Source of the DNA: Tieghemiomyces parasiticus
Lineage: Eukaryota > Kickxellomycota > Dimargaritomycetes > Dimargaritales > Dimargaritaceae
DNA length: 24,282 bases
Direction: 5' to 3'
Assembly (NCBI GenBank): GCA_027575765.1
Contig: JANBPT010000745.1
Coordinates: 1-24,282, forward strand
Under the pieces are notes generated by a model. It did no database searches. It was not told the DNA's origin and was given only the letters and a program-made list of their open reading frames with translations. The translations under genes and the position numbers were made by a program. Below, in pieces: positions 1 through 10,358 of this stretch. Every line of letters begins with the position of its first letter. Position 1 is the first letter of the stretch.

Positions 1-3000
1 TGAAATGTAGTGGGGGAAACAAGAGCGGCTGGTCAGAGCCGTAAAGGGATCGCTGGTGGGAAGGGAAGTGGCAGGGACGGGTACCCGTCAATGGGCGGCG
101 ACTCGGTGCGGGTGGGCCATGGCGGCCGGCGTGACCTATCGACGGGTCTCCCATCTTGCCACGTTAACTCACATTCGCTATTTCCCCCCTGTAGCTCCCC
201 CCCCCCCCGAACTGCGAGGCTAAATTTGCGGTGTCACCCGAGGCTCCACCTCGAGACACTGCCACCATTTCGTTGCCCTCCCCCCCTCCTGAGACGGAGT
301 TTCCTCTCGGAGGGCTGGTCGAAACGTGCCTTGTACTTGGCATGATCCTCCCACCGCCCAGCCACCTGGCACCCCATCAACTTCAGCGCCAGTGTGAACC
401 AGTGCACCCACCGGGTAACCTCAAAATGCAATAGTAAGGAGCGGTGAAGATAGTTCGTGACAGACTAGAGTGTATTGCATCATAGAATCCGCCTGCCGAT
501 ACGATGGTTGGCTGGCACCCTTGATTTATCACTTTCCTTCTGGCCCACATCACTTGGATTGATTGGCACAACTCGACATGAGGTGAACCAGGGAATGTTT
601 GGTCTATGTGGTGTTTAAGTGTCCACAGGTGTTCGTTGCCACCAATAATGTATTAACCGTAATGGAGACTGGGTCCTAAAGCTGTTCAGCATGTACATTA
701 GGTAGCGCTCAGCACTATAGCATGATGACTGATACAGCGACTATATACATTCATAGCACGTGTGAGTAACCAGGAGGATACTATTACTTGCAAATGAGTT
801 TGCGCCATGCGATGGTGCATATCACGCCAACTGTGTATAGTATTTGCGGCGTGTGTCCCGTGAATTTGCCTTTTGATGGAGGCAAATCCTGCGTTTAATA
901 AGCCGAGCCGTTTACATGTGCCTTTGCATCGATGAACCTACAATAAAGTGAGAAATGCTAGTAGAATGGTCAAAGGTCGGGCCTATTAGTACGTGGTCTC
1001 CCAGCAGGCGGCAGTTACTCCATCCATTTCTTAGATGAGGCTTCTCTGCCCAGCCGACCCACCTCTAGGGTGCCTCCCTTCCATTACATCGAATAGAGAG
1101 TGGCCCGAGTAGCTTGCTTTTGTCATAGCTTAGCCCTGCGATAACAAGGCTGGAAAGTTATGTATGGGCCTGGTGGGGAACAGCCTTTGTGCTGGCACTT
1201 CACCTGCGGCTTCTGGTCAGCAGTAGTAGTAGTGATCCTGCGCTTTGCAGCCTTGACAGGCACCAGACCACCACCACCATCATCCTGGGACTTTATACTC
1301 TAGAACCACTCCGGAACCTTACCATTGGCCCAGTGACTCAAGGGGATGGTGGTATAGTAAATACACGGGGGTTGCGAATACGATACAAAAGTAAAGGGTT
1401 CTAGGGTAGTCTCTCGTTTATTGAAGCGGCCGACGGACAGATGTTATATATCCATTCCGACCTTGACTTCCAACCGTTGATGCGAAGTGGCAGCAGTGAT
1501 GAATACATCATAGGATAAGCAGCAGGGGAAAACACGGCAGGAAGGAGACGAGAGGACTACGAAACATGCTATCCTAAGAAAAACTAATCGTAGGATAACG
1601 CATAAATCGGTGCAGGCGACTTCGATGGACTCGGCTTATCGTTTTCGTTCCGAATCCAGGTGAGAGGTCGCTGATAAGGCTGCGATAATAAGTTGGCGAT
1701 TATTCCGACCACAACAATCGGCAATGGTGGTGAATAATATCCCGGATCAGTTTTCAGCCCGGCCATCAAGGGTATCGACCTAGGCTGGTATGGCAAGTAG
1801 CGTCTACCTTGGCTCTGTCGATGCAGCTCGAGGACCTGGGGTCAGCGACATCAATAGCAACAGGTTCAACGCAGGATCCACCAGTTTTGGCGCAAAATGC
1901 GACGACATACTAGCTGGTCACAGCCCGTGCAAACAACGCGTCACACAAGGCGCACAGTTGGCGAGTGAGTACCACACAATTCCTATCTCAGCAGGCGCAA
2001 AAGTAAATCTGCTGCTATGCGAGCTCCTATGCAAAATGCAGTAGTTAAAACGCCCGAGTCTAATAGCAGTGATAACTATGAACTCGACGATTGGAAAATG
2101 CCACAAGCAGCTATCTATTTGGTACCAGCTACTCAGCATCGGTGGGGCGGGGGAAGCTAAGTGGTCTCAGTGGCAGCGTTGTGGATCACCATCCCTACCC
2201 TTGTAGGTGTTAATATCACCTGAACAGTGTATGAACAACCACCGGGTAATGGCTGGCAATTCGGCCGTGATCCGCAAGGTCCCCTTCAGGTGGCAACGGG
2301 CTGGCAGCCACAGCCTCTCCCAGGATCGACCAACCTATTTTTAGGTACCCGGTATGTCGCACTCTTGAGTATTTTTTTCTTTTGATAGTTGACACCTCCT
2401 TAAAGTATGAGTGACTTCAGAAGGGCGCCATTGTGGAGGAGGGTGGCCGACAAGACCAGCTGGTCATTGCCTTCGTCACTGAAAATTGTCCTCTAGAAAC
2501 GTTACCCCTTTCTCCAAATGGGACGCTGGTCTATTGCTTCCAATATCCCTCCCCACTTCACCGTCCCATCGCCGAGTCAGTCAATGAGAAATAGGGTTAA
2601 CATAAGTACACAAGTCTTTTAGGGTGGAAAATGCCATGAACGTTCCACGGATACCTTTCATTTGATCTTGTTTTCCTGGCCACGGAGAGCCCCTTGTTTA
2701 TTGATGGTGTACTGATTCCAAATTTCGGCCCGGTACGTTCCTGTTTGTCACATATGACAAAGGGGTACCGGGATAAAGCCTGTATGACAAGACTCCAACA
2801 TCGAATCTCATTTGATACCTTTTTTAGACGTCTCGGGAGGACCGTGATTGGTGAACAGTCAGTGTGACTATGGTTTCCATTTTTTGTATACTGGTCGTCA
2901 TTCTAGAACGGCCGATCCGGGAAGATGCCCACATAACGCCGGGTGAGTGTAATTCTTAGAATAATAGTATTTAAACTACTTGGAAACGGCTGGAGTAAAT

Positions 3001-3566
3001 AGAAAAGTAGGCCAGCTGCGACTCGGAATCTCTGTGATGCAGTTTAAGGTGCGGGCCGCTCCGTAGCTGCCCTAAATCCAGCCCGGGTGATTAGTTTTGT
3101 AGGTCACCGTTGATTCATAGCGAAATGTCATAATAACGCGCCAGTACCTTCCTACCATACCTGATATGCTACCTTGAGCACCGTGTCTCGCGATCAGACC
3201 CACTTTGGTGATTTTATGATGGTTTACTGGTTAATAGATATAAGGTTTGAAAAACGCAGTATGGTATTTACAATGTGCACGAACCTACTGCTAGGATAAA
3301 GTGAGGTCCACATATGAGAGAGAGAGGATAGCAAATATATGTAAAGATGAAGCCTGGCGGCATTGAGGGTGATAACTGGGTGCCTAGATAGGGCTACCCT
3401 GGGATGGGTGCCGTAAGTCCTTTTACGGGTCAGAGAGCCCAACGGCCAGCATCCACTACGCGAATTGAGAGGTATTTACAGGCAAAATGGGCACGATGGA
3501 AGGCAGGGGTAGATCAAACGTCCGTGTAGATAAATCATTGACAGGGTCTGGTGTGATGTGTCGACT
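1..3566. other. Intergenic region without a recognisable gene
   Basis: I find no convincing gene in this stretch. Open frames are all below about 110 codons, several begin at non-ATG codons, and none shows a family motif. Base composition is lower in GC than the genes to the right. It contains a 12-C run at about 197-208, short trinucleotide runs near 1220-1285 (AGT and CAC type), a GA dinucleotide run near 3316-3327, and the two-part hairpin annotated separately at 2729-2772. I checked for tRNA B-box-like motifs on both strands and found none with a matching T-stem. Confidence 0.55.
2729..2772. repeat. Two-part inverted repeat (hairpin)
   Basis: An outer 8-bp perfect arm, CCCGGTAC at 2729-2736, matches GTACCGGG at 2765-2772. 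An inner 7-bp perfect arm, TTTGTCA at 2744-2750, matches TGACAAA at 2755-2761. The arms are separated by an asymmetric internal loop (7 nt and 3 nt) and close on the tetraloop CATA. Fifteen paired bases within 44 nt is more than the chance hairpins seen elsewhere in the window. No gene or poly(A) signal is next to it, so its role is unknown. Confidence 0.6.
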
Positions 3567-3662
3567 TCATTTGTCCGTGGTTGGGTAGTCGTGGGCCACT
3601 ACCGTGTCAGGGAGGGGAGCGACCTGAGAGACAGAAGTACTGGATGTGGGGGCAGCAGACAT
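3567..3662 (-). CDS. Possible 31-aa small ORF or lost-gene first exon behind a promoter-like leader
   Basis: A minus-strand ATG at 3662 in a favourable context (ATCACC before ATG) opens a 31-codon frame beginning MSAAPTSSTS and ending at TGA. Upstream on the same strand lies an ATG-free, CT-rich stretch of about 170 nt (3663-3835). Behind that is a TTTAAATA element at about 3850-3857, matching the leader style of the real genes in this window. The Ser/Thr/Ala/Pro-rich start reads like a protein N-terminus. The frame could also be a first exon: a GTAGTG donor-like site occurs after codon 20, the same hexamer used as a donor in the cardiolipin synthase gene. I found no convincing following exon. 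It may be a small protein, a truncated gene or chance. Confidence 0.25.
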   Translation of the reverse strand: MSAAPTSSTSVSQVAPLPDTVVAHDYPTTDK

Positions 3663-4171
3663 GGTGATGCGTTTGGCTATGGGCCGGAGAAGATGTAGAA
3701 TGGGTGGATGATCTGAGGAGTCGAGTTTCCGAGGATTATAGTCGAGAAGGTTGGTGGCAGGCCTTGGGTGTGGTGTGGCTGGGGTCGTGGTCGGTGAGAA
3801 GCCGTGGAAGGTGATACGGACAGGGAAGCCAGGCGGGGGCAGGGTCCTATTTAAATCTGAGGAAGGCTACTGGAGAGCAAGACTTATGTAACTGAGTGAT
3901 ACTCGAGAGAGGGAGAGGGGGGGAAATTATGGGCCAGGAACGGGTTGAAGGGCCTAGTGCGGGTTCTTAGGTGCTGCCGCAGTCACTATGTAATGGTCAA
4001 GAGTAAGGGAGGACCGTGTGTGAATACAGATGGGTGCGGCGACTATGAGGGTGATCGGTGGGCACCAATATAGCTTGGTCGTGGAGTTACGGGATGGTCG
4101 GCTAGTGACGAACGAGAGAGACCGAGCGGGCGTGATGAGGTGCACACGGTAACGTGACAGGAGCTAATCCT

Positions 4172-4360
4172 CTACTGCCAAGATGGCTTGTGAGTTACGA
4201 AACAACCTAAGAGAGCGCTGCGGACGGTGGGTGCGGGGACGCTGGAGGTGGAGGCAGGGACGGACTGCGGTGGTGAGAGGGTGGGGAAGGTGGTGAAGGT
4301 TTGGCAGCGGTCAAGCGTCGGCGAGATGCGCTGGAGAGGGAGGTGTGGATGGTGTGGCAT
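4172..4360 (-). CDS. Possible 62-aa Pro/Thr/Ser-rich ORF immediately behind a TATA box
   Basis: A minus-strand ATG at 4360 opens a 62-codon frame rich in Pro, Ser and Thr, with a central run of PASTSSVPAP type. A good TATA box (TATAAATA on the minus strand, 4384-4391) sits only about 24 nt upstream of the ATG, and the frame itself lies in a CT-rich stretch. I recognise no family. Because CT-rich sequence gives Pro/Ser/Thr/Leu in any frame, the composition is weak evidence for coding. The stretch could be an untranslated leader rather than a protein. Confidence 0.15.
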   Translation of the reverse strand: MPHHPHLPLQRISPTLDRCQTFTTFPTLSPPQSVPASTSSVPAPTVRSALLGCFVTHKPSWQ

Positions 4361-4383
4361 CACAGTAAGGTCTCAAGGTGAGG

Positions 4384-4391
4384 TATTTATA
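4384..4391 (-). promoter_or_regulatory. TATA-box-like element, minus strand
   Basis: The plus strand reads TATTTATA, giving TATAAATA on the minus strand. It is followed downstream by several hundred bases that are strongly pyrimidine-rich on the minus strand (about 4360 to 3600). This matches the promoter plus CT-rich leader pattern of the confirmed genes. No confirmed gene follows it. Confidence 0.35.
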
Positions 4392-7353
4392 CTCTACAGG
4401 AATGATGTGCTTGTTATTAAGCACGGCGGCCCGCGAGCAAGTAAGCGGTCCTAATTCGGCTCTACAGCATACCCTTCTACGCCACAGTTAAAAATAGAAC
4501 AGATGTGGAGCGGGAGGGGGTGGGGCGCTGAGGACCAGCCGTATCAGGGCCGACCTGTTGGTGGCCGTGCGCACCTAATCTCGCTATTACCAGCGTCACA
4601 GTGGCGCACCGCAAATCGGATTCATTTGCAAGGGAGGGGCTTGGATGTGGGGGCCTGTCATACACTAACTGCAGGCGAAGGACGATCCGGGTTGCTTGCT
4701 CTGCAGCTGGCCATTGACGGGGTAAGGTAATGTGGGGATAAGAAGGCGAGAGGGGAAGGGTGTCAATGATCGAGGGTCCCCAGCCGATTCTTTCCCTCTC
4801 TCCCCACATACCCCCCCCCTCGTTCCCGCCGAATAATGACCTATTGAACAATCACCCCCCCCCTGAAAAGGCAATATCGATGAGGTGACGGTGTTTCGCC
4901 GGTCACGGTGACCTTGCGCTTTAATTGAAAAAAGAACGGTGATTTTCATCGCCCTTCCACATTCTTAGATACCTCCATTGTGGCAATTGACTGCGCGGCT
5001 TACCCACCGTGTGAGCAAAGTCACAGTGTGGAAGAATGGCCGCGGCGGTATGTGCTGACATGAGCCCCAGTCGCTTGTTAAACAAATGGCCAATACTGGG
5101 GAAGGTATAATTCACGCCACGTTCGCGAGTCGTGGACAGGCGACAATGTGGCGTTCGACCTGAGTTGTGACGGCATTTGTGGTGTTCTACTTTACTAGAG
5201 GTACAACTCAAGTATGCGACCCACTGGGCTTTGGCGAAGTACGGTCACGTTTATTGTTTGGGACATTAGGTACACAGTTCACAGTCAATGGTCGGCATTC
5301 CCTTTAGAGGACGTGTCCAATGCACTCTGTGCGTTGGAAAGTGGGCGCCTGAAAGCCTTTGATGCGTCCAGGCTTAATAGCACCAGCGGGATGGAGAGGC
5401 TCATCCCCTCCACGGTTTAGATCTCGCTACGTGAACTTAGCCACCCACCGACTCTGACTTTGCGAGGCGCACCACCTTACATATTCCCATTTCCACGTTT
5501 AGTCGTATGGGGCCCTGGACGGGCGCAGCCATGACCCGTCACGACTCGCCTGCGGATCCTTGTTTGATTACACGTGGGGCCGGCTGCGAAATGAAACGAC
5601 TCTGGTAACCGGATCGCATGTAACTGGGGCAAGGCTGTCTCCCTCCTCCTCTACGCCATCTCAAGCTAGCCAGCAACCATACCATCACGGTCGCTAGGTG
5701 CTTGGTCTGCTTGTCTAGGTCTATATCGCTCAGGACTCTGCTAAGCAGGCGACTGCGGCAGACCCCTAGGCAAGCCAGGGTTCCGACCCATCGTGTACAA
5801 TACCATAGATGCAGTCCGCCCTGACCTAACGGAATACATAGCCTGGCGGGACTATACCGCGGTTGCCGCAGCCACACCTATAAACCTGGTCTATGATGAA
5901 GATTCGATTTATTGACTGTATAGGCTGTCGGAACAAAGTTAGGTTTGGCTATTGCTACTAGTGGTGAATTGGTACGTCCTTTAAAGAATCACTTCCACGT
6001 CCACTCTAGTTGGGATAATAGATCATTGAACATAAATCTTCGCTTGAGGGACTTGGAGGGTAGATACCAGAACCACCTGCTGTACAGATAGTGTCGGTTA
6101 ACCACAGCAGTACTAATGCGTGTTGGTCAATATTCGTCCTCCCTCGTGGCTATTCGATCGCCACAACGCCACTCCACAGGTTCTGATAACAGGCCAAAAG
6201 CGCATGAGATAAGGCTGCACCATTATTCTCCATACTCTAAGACCACTCCTGGGCATAGCTGGAGGTCGCATAGAAAGGGCCTTTGTTTTAGCTGCTGATC
6301 GTGCTGATAGTCTGGGTAGTCATTCAATGAGGCCACGCGGGCTAAGTCGTGCGAGAGGTTCCGCTGATTTAGTCTGATTTGGTAATAATGGCCAGCTGAG
6401 GGATGATGAGAAAACAATTGGGGAGGCGTCTTCTTTCCGATCAGTCAAGTGATAAAAGATACCTTTTTTGTCAGTACGAGGAAGAGGATTGCTGTGGCCC
6501 CATCGGTTTTAGGGTGGAAAGGGAAAATACGAAAGAAGGGCGGTCAGGGCGAACCTCTTTCGACAGGCTACCACGCGCGTAACGGAAACACACGAACAAT
6601 GCTATGAGGTAAGTGGTGACGAGCCTAGCGCCCGCGCGCCCAAGCTCCAGTGTGTGTGAAGTGGGGTAACATGGGAGTGTTGGAGGCCCCCCAAAAGTCA
6701 ACAGCCCCTCTTGACTCACAGGCCAAAAAGAAAAACATTCAGGCCAATGTTTACAAACATTACATGATAAGGGAAATTCATGTCGCCTTCTTGATCACAT
6801 CGACACCCGTGTACACGTCGAAAATCTTCTAGAAGCCTGGAAGACCGGGTTGTCATAGTCTGTGGCGGAAGGTCTAGCCCAATATACTGACGACACGGCC
6901 AGAGATTTAGCCGGCCGACTGTTAGCCTAGTAGTTGTGAACTACCGTGCGATAACTTGATCACTTAGGTCGGTATAATTACTTACCACTGCGCCACACAT
7001 ATACCCACACGCATACATATGCAAGGTAACCTTGACAATCACTCTGCGGTCAGAAAACAGGCTAGATGGTGTTGTGTGTGCGTGTGAGTACATGTAGGAA
7101 TATACCGGGACAAAGAAGGCTTGTCAGCACTACGGCTGAACTCGCTCGGATCCTTGTGGCTCCGTGGCAGAGGCATCGAATGACCATTCCGTGAAGTGCC
7201 GACCAGCATTATCAGCATCCCTAGCCCATTGTATGTAGAAACTTCTTACGTTCCACGCCTGCCGCTGTTGTCAGTATTGTACATACACGGTCCATTAAAC
7301 AATATTGGATATCGGTATAGCTTCGACGGTACGACTAACCCCTGCCCATCTTT
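4392..7353. other. Intergenic region without a recognisable gene
   Basis: The longest frames here are about 125 and 112 codons on the minus strand (4477-4851 and 5539-5877). Neither shows a family motif, an internal start in good context, or neighbouring splice sites that extend it. C-runs of 8-10 occur near 4811 and 4853. A short GT-rich run lies near 7070-7085. I see no tRNA, rRNA or transposase signature. Confidence 0.5.
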
Positions 7354-7878
7354 TTAAGCGGGTTGCTGTTCCACACTGTCATCTGATTTTGATGCCGTGG
7401 GTCCGAAGCGGTGATTCAAGGCAGGAAGCAACTGTACTTTGCGGTCCGCAGGCCAGCACTGGGTGAGAGTTAGGCCAAGGTCCAGGCTCATCGGATCAAT
7501 AGATGGCAACGGTCGAGTAACAGAATTGGCAATCACACGGTCCTTGAATACTTGGTAGTATCGATGGGCGAGGTTGGATGGTACCTTGACTGTCCTATGG
7601 GAAAGACGGGCGTGGCACAGTGCTTTGTTCAATAACCGTAGCAAATAGGATGGGCAACGTATGAAAGTTATGGCCACACTGCACCCCCGAACCGAGGGCC
7701 GGGGGCGCAGCAAGTAGCTTGTTAGATTATTATTATTCAATTGCACCAGGTAATACCCTACCGTCGTGGCTGCGGTACCAGTGCGATAGTCCAGCATTGG
7801 AAGTTGTGACCTGACCGCCCCTGGCCGCTCTGCTCGTCTGACCCAGCAAATGCTCAACGGTGGCCGGCGGTAAAACAT
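7354..7878 (-). CDS. Hypothetical protein, 174 aa, unrecognised
   Basis: An uninterrupted ATG-started frame of 174 codons runs on the minus strand downstream of EMC7. I do not recognise a family. The product is basic, with a run of four Asn encoded by an ATT/TAT-type microsatellite at about 7727-7737 and an acidic C-terminal tail ending SVEQQPA. There is no obvious signal peptide or membrane segment. A frame this long is unlikely but not excluded by chance in a gene-free tract of about 8 kb. Codon choice is not as GC-biased as in the real genes nearby, which argues against it. If real, it would be transcribed in the same direction as EMC7 with about 180 bases between the two. Confidence 0.22.
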   Translation of the reverse strand: MFYRRPPLSICWVRRAERPGAVRSQLPMLDYRTGTAATTVGYYLVQLNNNNLTSYLLRPRPSVRGCSVAITFIRCPSYLLRLLNKALCHARLSHRTVKVPSNLAHRYYQVFKDRVIANSVTRPLPSIDPMSLDLGLTLTQCWPADRKVQLLPALNHRFGPTASKSDDSVEQQPA

Positions 7879-7978
7879 AACTCCAATGACTCCCGGATTC
7901 CACCAGCAGAAATCGAAAGTGACTCAGTGCCGATCAACTGCGGACCCTAAACATATTTGGTCTATTGCTACACAAAAT

Positions 7979-7984
7979 TTTATT
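7979..7984 (-). terminator. Poly(A) signal for EMC7
   Basis: The plus strand reads TTTATT, giving AATAAA on the minus strand, about 73 nt past the EMC7 stop codon. This is the expected position for a polyadenylation signal. The assignment is inferred from motif and distance. Confidence 0.45.
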
Positions 7985-8056
7985 GATATTGGGATTTTCG
8001 GAAGAAGGGTACAGGCCTTAACCAACACATTCGGCCGTGAGACTACTCGAGATGAC

Positions 8057-8994
8057 TCATGATTTGGGTTTCTTCTTCTTAGACTTGGCCTTGGTGGCCG
8101 CCGGAGATGCAGCGGGGGCCGAAGTGGCAGTGGAAGAAGAAGCGGCGGCGCCCGGTGACATCCATTTGGCCAGCGAGGCGGCCACATCGGGGGCCTGCAG
8201 GCTGTTCATCTGGGTCTGTAGCTTACCCTTCTCCTCCTCCCACTCCTTCTGGCTCTCCGGGTCCATACTGGCCTGAAGCTTGGGCATGACGAACATGAGC
8301 AGTACCGTGACGCCCATCATGAGCATGTATGGGCTGGTGAACATACCAATGATGTTGAACCCTTCGCGCGGCGTGAAGAAGTCCATCTTGCCCATTGCCT
8401 GGACCTGCAGTGGGTGCCGCACAACCTTACCCTGTTCCTGTGTCCATGACTCACCGGGGATGATGGGTAGGGCCTTCACGGTCTCGCGGTCACCGTCACG
8501 AATGACCAGCTGGTACTTGGTGAACACGTAGTCTTTAGATTCGACCTCCAGTAGCCAGTTTCCGGGAGGCACGTCGAGTTCGAATTGGCCGTCCTGCCGA
8601 ACCCAGGTCGCGTACGCTCCCCCGTCTACGAGTATCCGGGTGGACGGGTTTAGCCCGGTTAGATCTGCGATACAAAGTGCGGGGGGAAGGGATGCTGAAT
8701 GCGGTTAGTAGATACTTGTGCGTAGCCCATGGCCTCGTTTCTGGACAGTATGGCAAATTCGGGGTGCCCTGTTGTACCCGCAACAGGGCTGTAGAAGTGC
8801 GGATTGTGGTGGAAGCTGTGGGTGGGGGGGGGGACTCAGGACAGGTGCTGTAGACCAAGCTATGTAGACCTTGCAGTCCCTCCAGACTTACCCGGTAGAA
8901 CTTCATTGGCATAGATCTGGCCTTGGACTCGGAACGCGACGGTAGCGCAGGCTGCGAAACAGGAGCTCGCTACCAAGGCAAACAGGGACCGCAT
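8057..8994 (-). CDS. EMC7: ER membrane protein complex subunit 7 (EMC7)
   Basis: This encodes a subunit of the ER membrane protein complex, which inserts transmembrane segments into the ER bilayer; EMC7 contributes a lumenal beta-sandwich and one membrane anchor. Two exons, 8892-8994 and 8057-8664, are joined over a 227-nt intron (donor GTAAGT, acceptor GCAG; split codon Asp35), giving 236 aa. Residues 1-20 or so form a signal peptide. The lumenal part carries motifs such as RILVDGG and DGQFELDVPPGNW, typical of the carbohydrate-binding-like fold of EMC7. A single hydrophobic segment lies at about 137-164 (FTSPYMLMMG onward), followed by a cytosolic Ser/Ala stretch and a Lys-rich tail. The start is the first ATG and gives a proper signal peptide. 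The intron contains a G10 run on the plus strand at 8824-8833. The gene is divergent from bL28m. The family call is secure; the splice choice rests on frame and homology. Confidence 0.9.
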
Positions 8995-9527
8995 TTCAAT
9001 CGGGTTGGAAACGGTAGGGAAATGATGGCGTCAAAGACAGGTCTATGCGCCCTATACGAAATGTGGAGTGAGTAAAGTACCGGATGAATGGGTAGTGGGC
9101 TTCGTAGGGCGGATTGGGTAACGAGGCAGACAGGCTAGATGTTCAGTTAAAGCGCAGTGGGCGTGCTGAGCCTTAAGCGGCAGAGTGGGTGCAGGCAGCG
9201 ACCCAGTTGAAATCGACAGGCTGGCTTCTGGACGTTCACTCCAGCCTACAGCTTAGCCCTCTATGCATTAATGTCAGGCACCTGAGAGGCAGACCTACCG
9301 AAGGCAACTCACTTGTTGGTTCCTACCTCCGGATCCACCGCGTTAACTGATCACCTCGCGGCCTATTCGACTTGATCCACACACTAACCTCACTTCCAAG
9401 GCCCCTGCGCTTCATTACTTGAACCCTACCTTTACTCGTTCGTGTCGTCCCACCCTGATTTACACCTTCTACTGATCCCATATCTCTGCATTCCGCCTAC
9501 GATCCGTTCCCCCTCCTCTCTCTCACC
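8995..9527. promoter_or_regulatory. Shared divergent promoter region, EMC7 / bL28m
   Basis: About 530 bases separate the two divergent start codons. The last 150 bases before the bL28m ATG are strongly CT-rich on the plus strand and end in a CTCTCTCTCACC context. No clear TATA box is visible for either gene. I see no other ORF or RNA here. Use as a bidirectional promoter is inferred from the arrangement. Confidence 0.5.
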
Positions 9528-10070
9528 ATGCTCTCCCTCCGGCGGCTAGCGTTCCTAGGACGAAAGATACCCCGGGCTTCCTTAGAGGGCCTCTATGGCG
9601 GTAAAGGAATCGTTTTCGGCGACAAGGTGGCCAAGGAGTGGGAATCCAAGACTCGCCGCATGTGGAAGCCCAATGTCCAGTGGGGCCACCTGTACTCCCG
9701 GCTTCTAGGGGAGACCCTTCGCATCCGCGTCACCGCCCACCTTCTCCGGACGGTCGACAAGCACGGCGGCCTGGACAACTACCTGCTCCGGACTCGCAAC
9801 GACAAGATCGCCAGTACCTTTGGGGTCACCCTCAAGGAGCGTTTGACAGATATCCTGAAGGAGCGTAACCTGACACCGCTCGAATACTTAAAGCAACAAG
9901 AGACCGGTACCGCGAGGATTCATTACGAAGTCTCTGCGCAGGAGGCTGAGCCTACCGAGGCTGTTGACCCAGCATCGGCTGAGCCCGCTCCTGCTCCCGT
10001 CGATGTTCCCCTGCAGGCTCCCGACAACCCCTTCGCCCGGGATCTGGAGGCATCCCAACGCAAGAGCTAA
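9528..10070 (+). CDS. MRPL24: Mitochondrial large-subunit ribosomal protein bL28m
   Basis: This is a homologue of bacterial ribosomal protein L28 (yeast Mrpl24), a structural protein of the mitochondrial large ribosomal subunit. It has a single exon of 180 codons. The first 15 or so residues are hydrophobic and basic without acids, suiting a mitochondrial import signal. The L28 core at about 20-90 is clear: GLYGGKGIVFGDKV, then KTRRMWKPNVQ, LYSRLLGETLRIRVTAH, and LRTVDKHGGLDNYLL. The C-terminal third (about 135-180) is Ala/Pro/Glu-rich and lineage-specific. The start is the first ATG, right after a CT-rich leader and a CACC context. The gene is convergent with TMCO1 and is followed by an AATAAA at 10175-10180. 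No anomalies are seen. Confidence 0.93.
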   Translation: MLSLRRLAFLGRKIPRASLEGLYGGKGIVFGDKVAKEWESKTRRMWKPNVQWGHLYSRLLGETLRIRVTAHLLRTVDKHGGLDNYLLRTRNDKIASTFGVTLKERLTDILKERNLTPLEYLKQQETGTARIHYEVSAQEAEPTEAVDPASAEPAPAPVDVPLQAPDNPFARDLEASQRKS

Positions 10071-10358
10071 GATAACTGGGAGCGGGCCATGCCTTGGCTA
10101 ATGAGGGGGTGCGTAGTACATGTTTAAGCTGCCCGCAGAGCCACTTTCGGCCTGGCGATGCCGGGGTTGACAATAATAAAGATACGGATGCCTTTTATTT
10201 CTAACCTCTTGCTAGTCAGTACGCAAACCACACCTACTCACTTTTATTAATGGCAGGTCGAGTTTTGGGTCGATTGGGGGGAGTAGATTCACGAAGCCAC
10301 CAAGGGTTTGGACCTTTTCTTTTAATTCTAAGTGATCACACATTGCTACCTTTCGGGC
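10071..10358. terminator. Convergent 3' region with poly(A) signals for bL28m and TMCO1
   Basis: AATAAA on the plus strand at 10175-10180 lies about 105 nt past the bL28m stop. On the minus strand, AATAAA (plus-strand TTTATT) occurs at 10243-10248, about 110 nt past the TMCO1 stop, and again at 10194-10199. The two transcripts probably end within the same 290-bp spacer. The second minus-strand signal lies beyond the plus-strand signal, so use of it would make the 3' ends overlap. Confidence 0.5.

Noticed and set aside
10..345. 111-codon plus-strand frame at the left edge
   Set aside because: It starts at a non-ATG codon and is built of low-complexity Gly/Arg and Pro stretches caused by G-rich and C-rich DNA including the C12 run.
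2744..2761. Inner palindrome considered as a transcription factor site by itself
   Set aside because: It is better explained as part of the larger nested hairpin, and there is no adjacent gene to regulate.
4477..4851. 124-codon minus-strand frame
   Set aside because: It has no family motif, and it begins in a Gly-rich low-complexity stretch produced by purine-rich DNA. Overlapping frames of similar quality on both strands suggest chance.
5214..5420. 68-codon plus-strand frame whose middle (FPLEDVSNALCALESGRLK) resembles the C-terminal pattern of quinone oxidoreductase-type dehydrogenases
   Set aside because: The resemblance covers about 18 residues only, the usual following GK-hydrophobic strand is missing, and no upstream exon with a nucleotide-binding motif was seen. 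A translated search could rescue it as a gene fragment.
5539..5877. 112-codon minus-strand frame
   Set aside because: It has no motif, no CT-rich leader, and a Trp/Arg/Cys-rich composition typical of non-coding translation.
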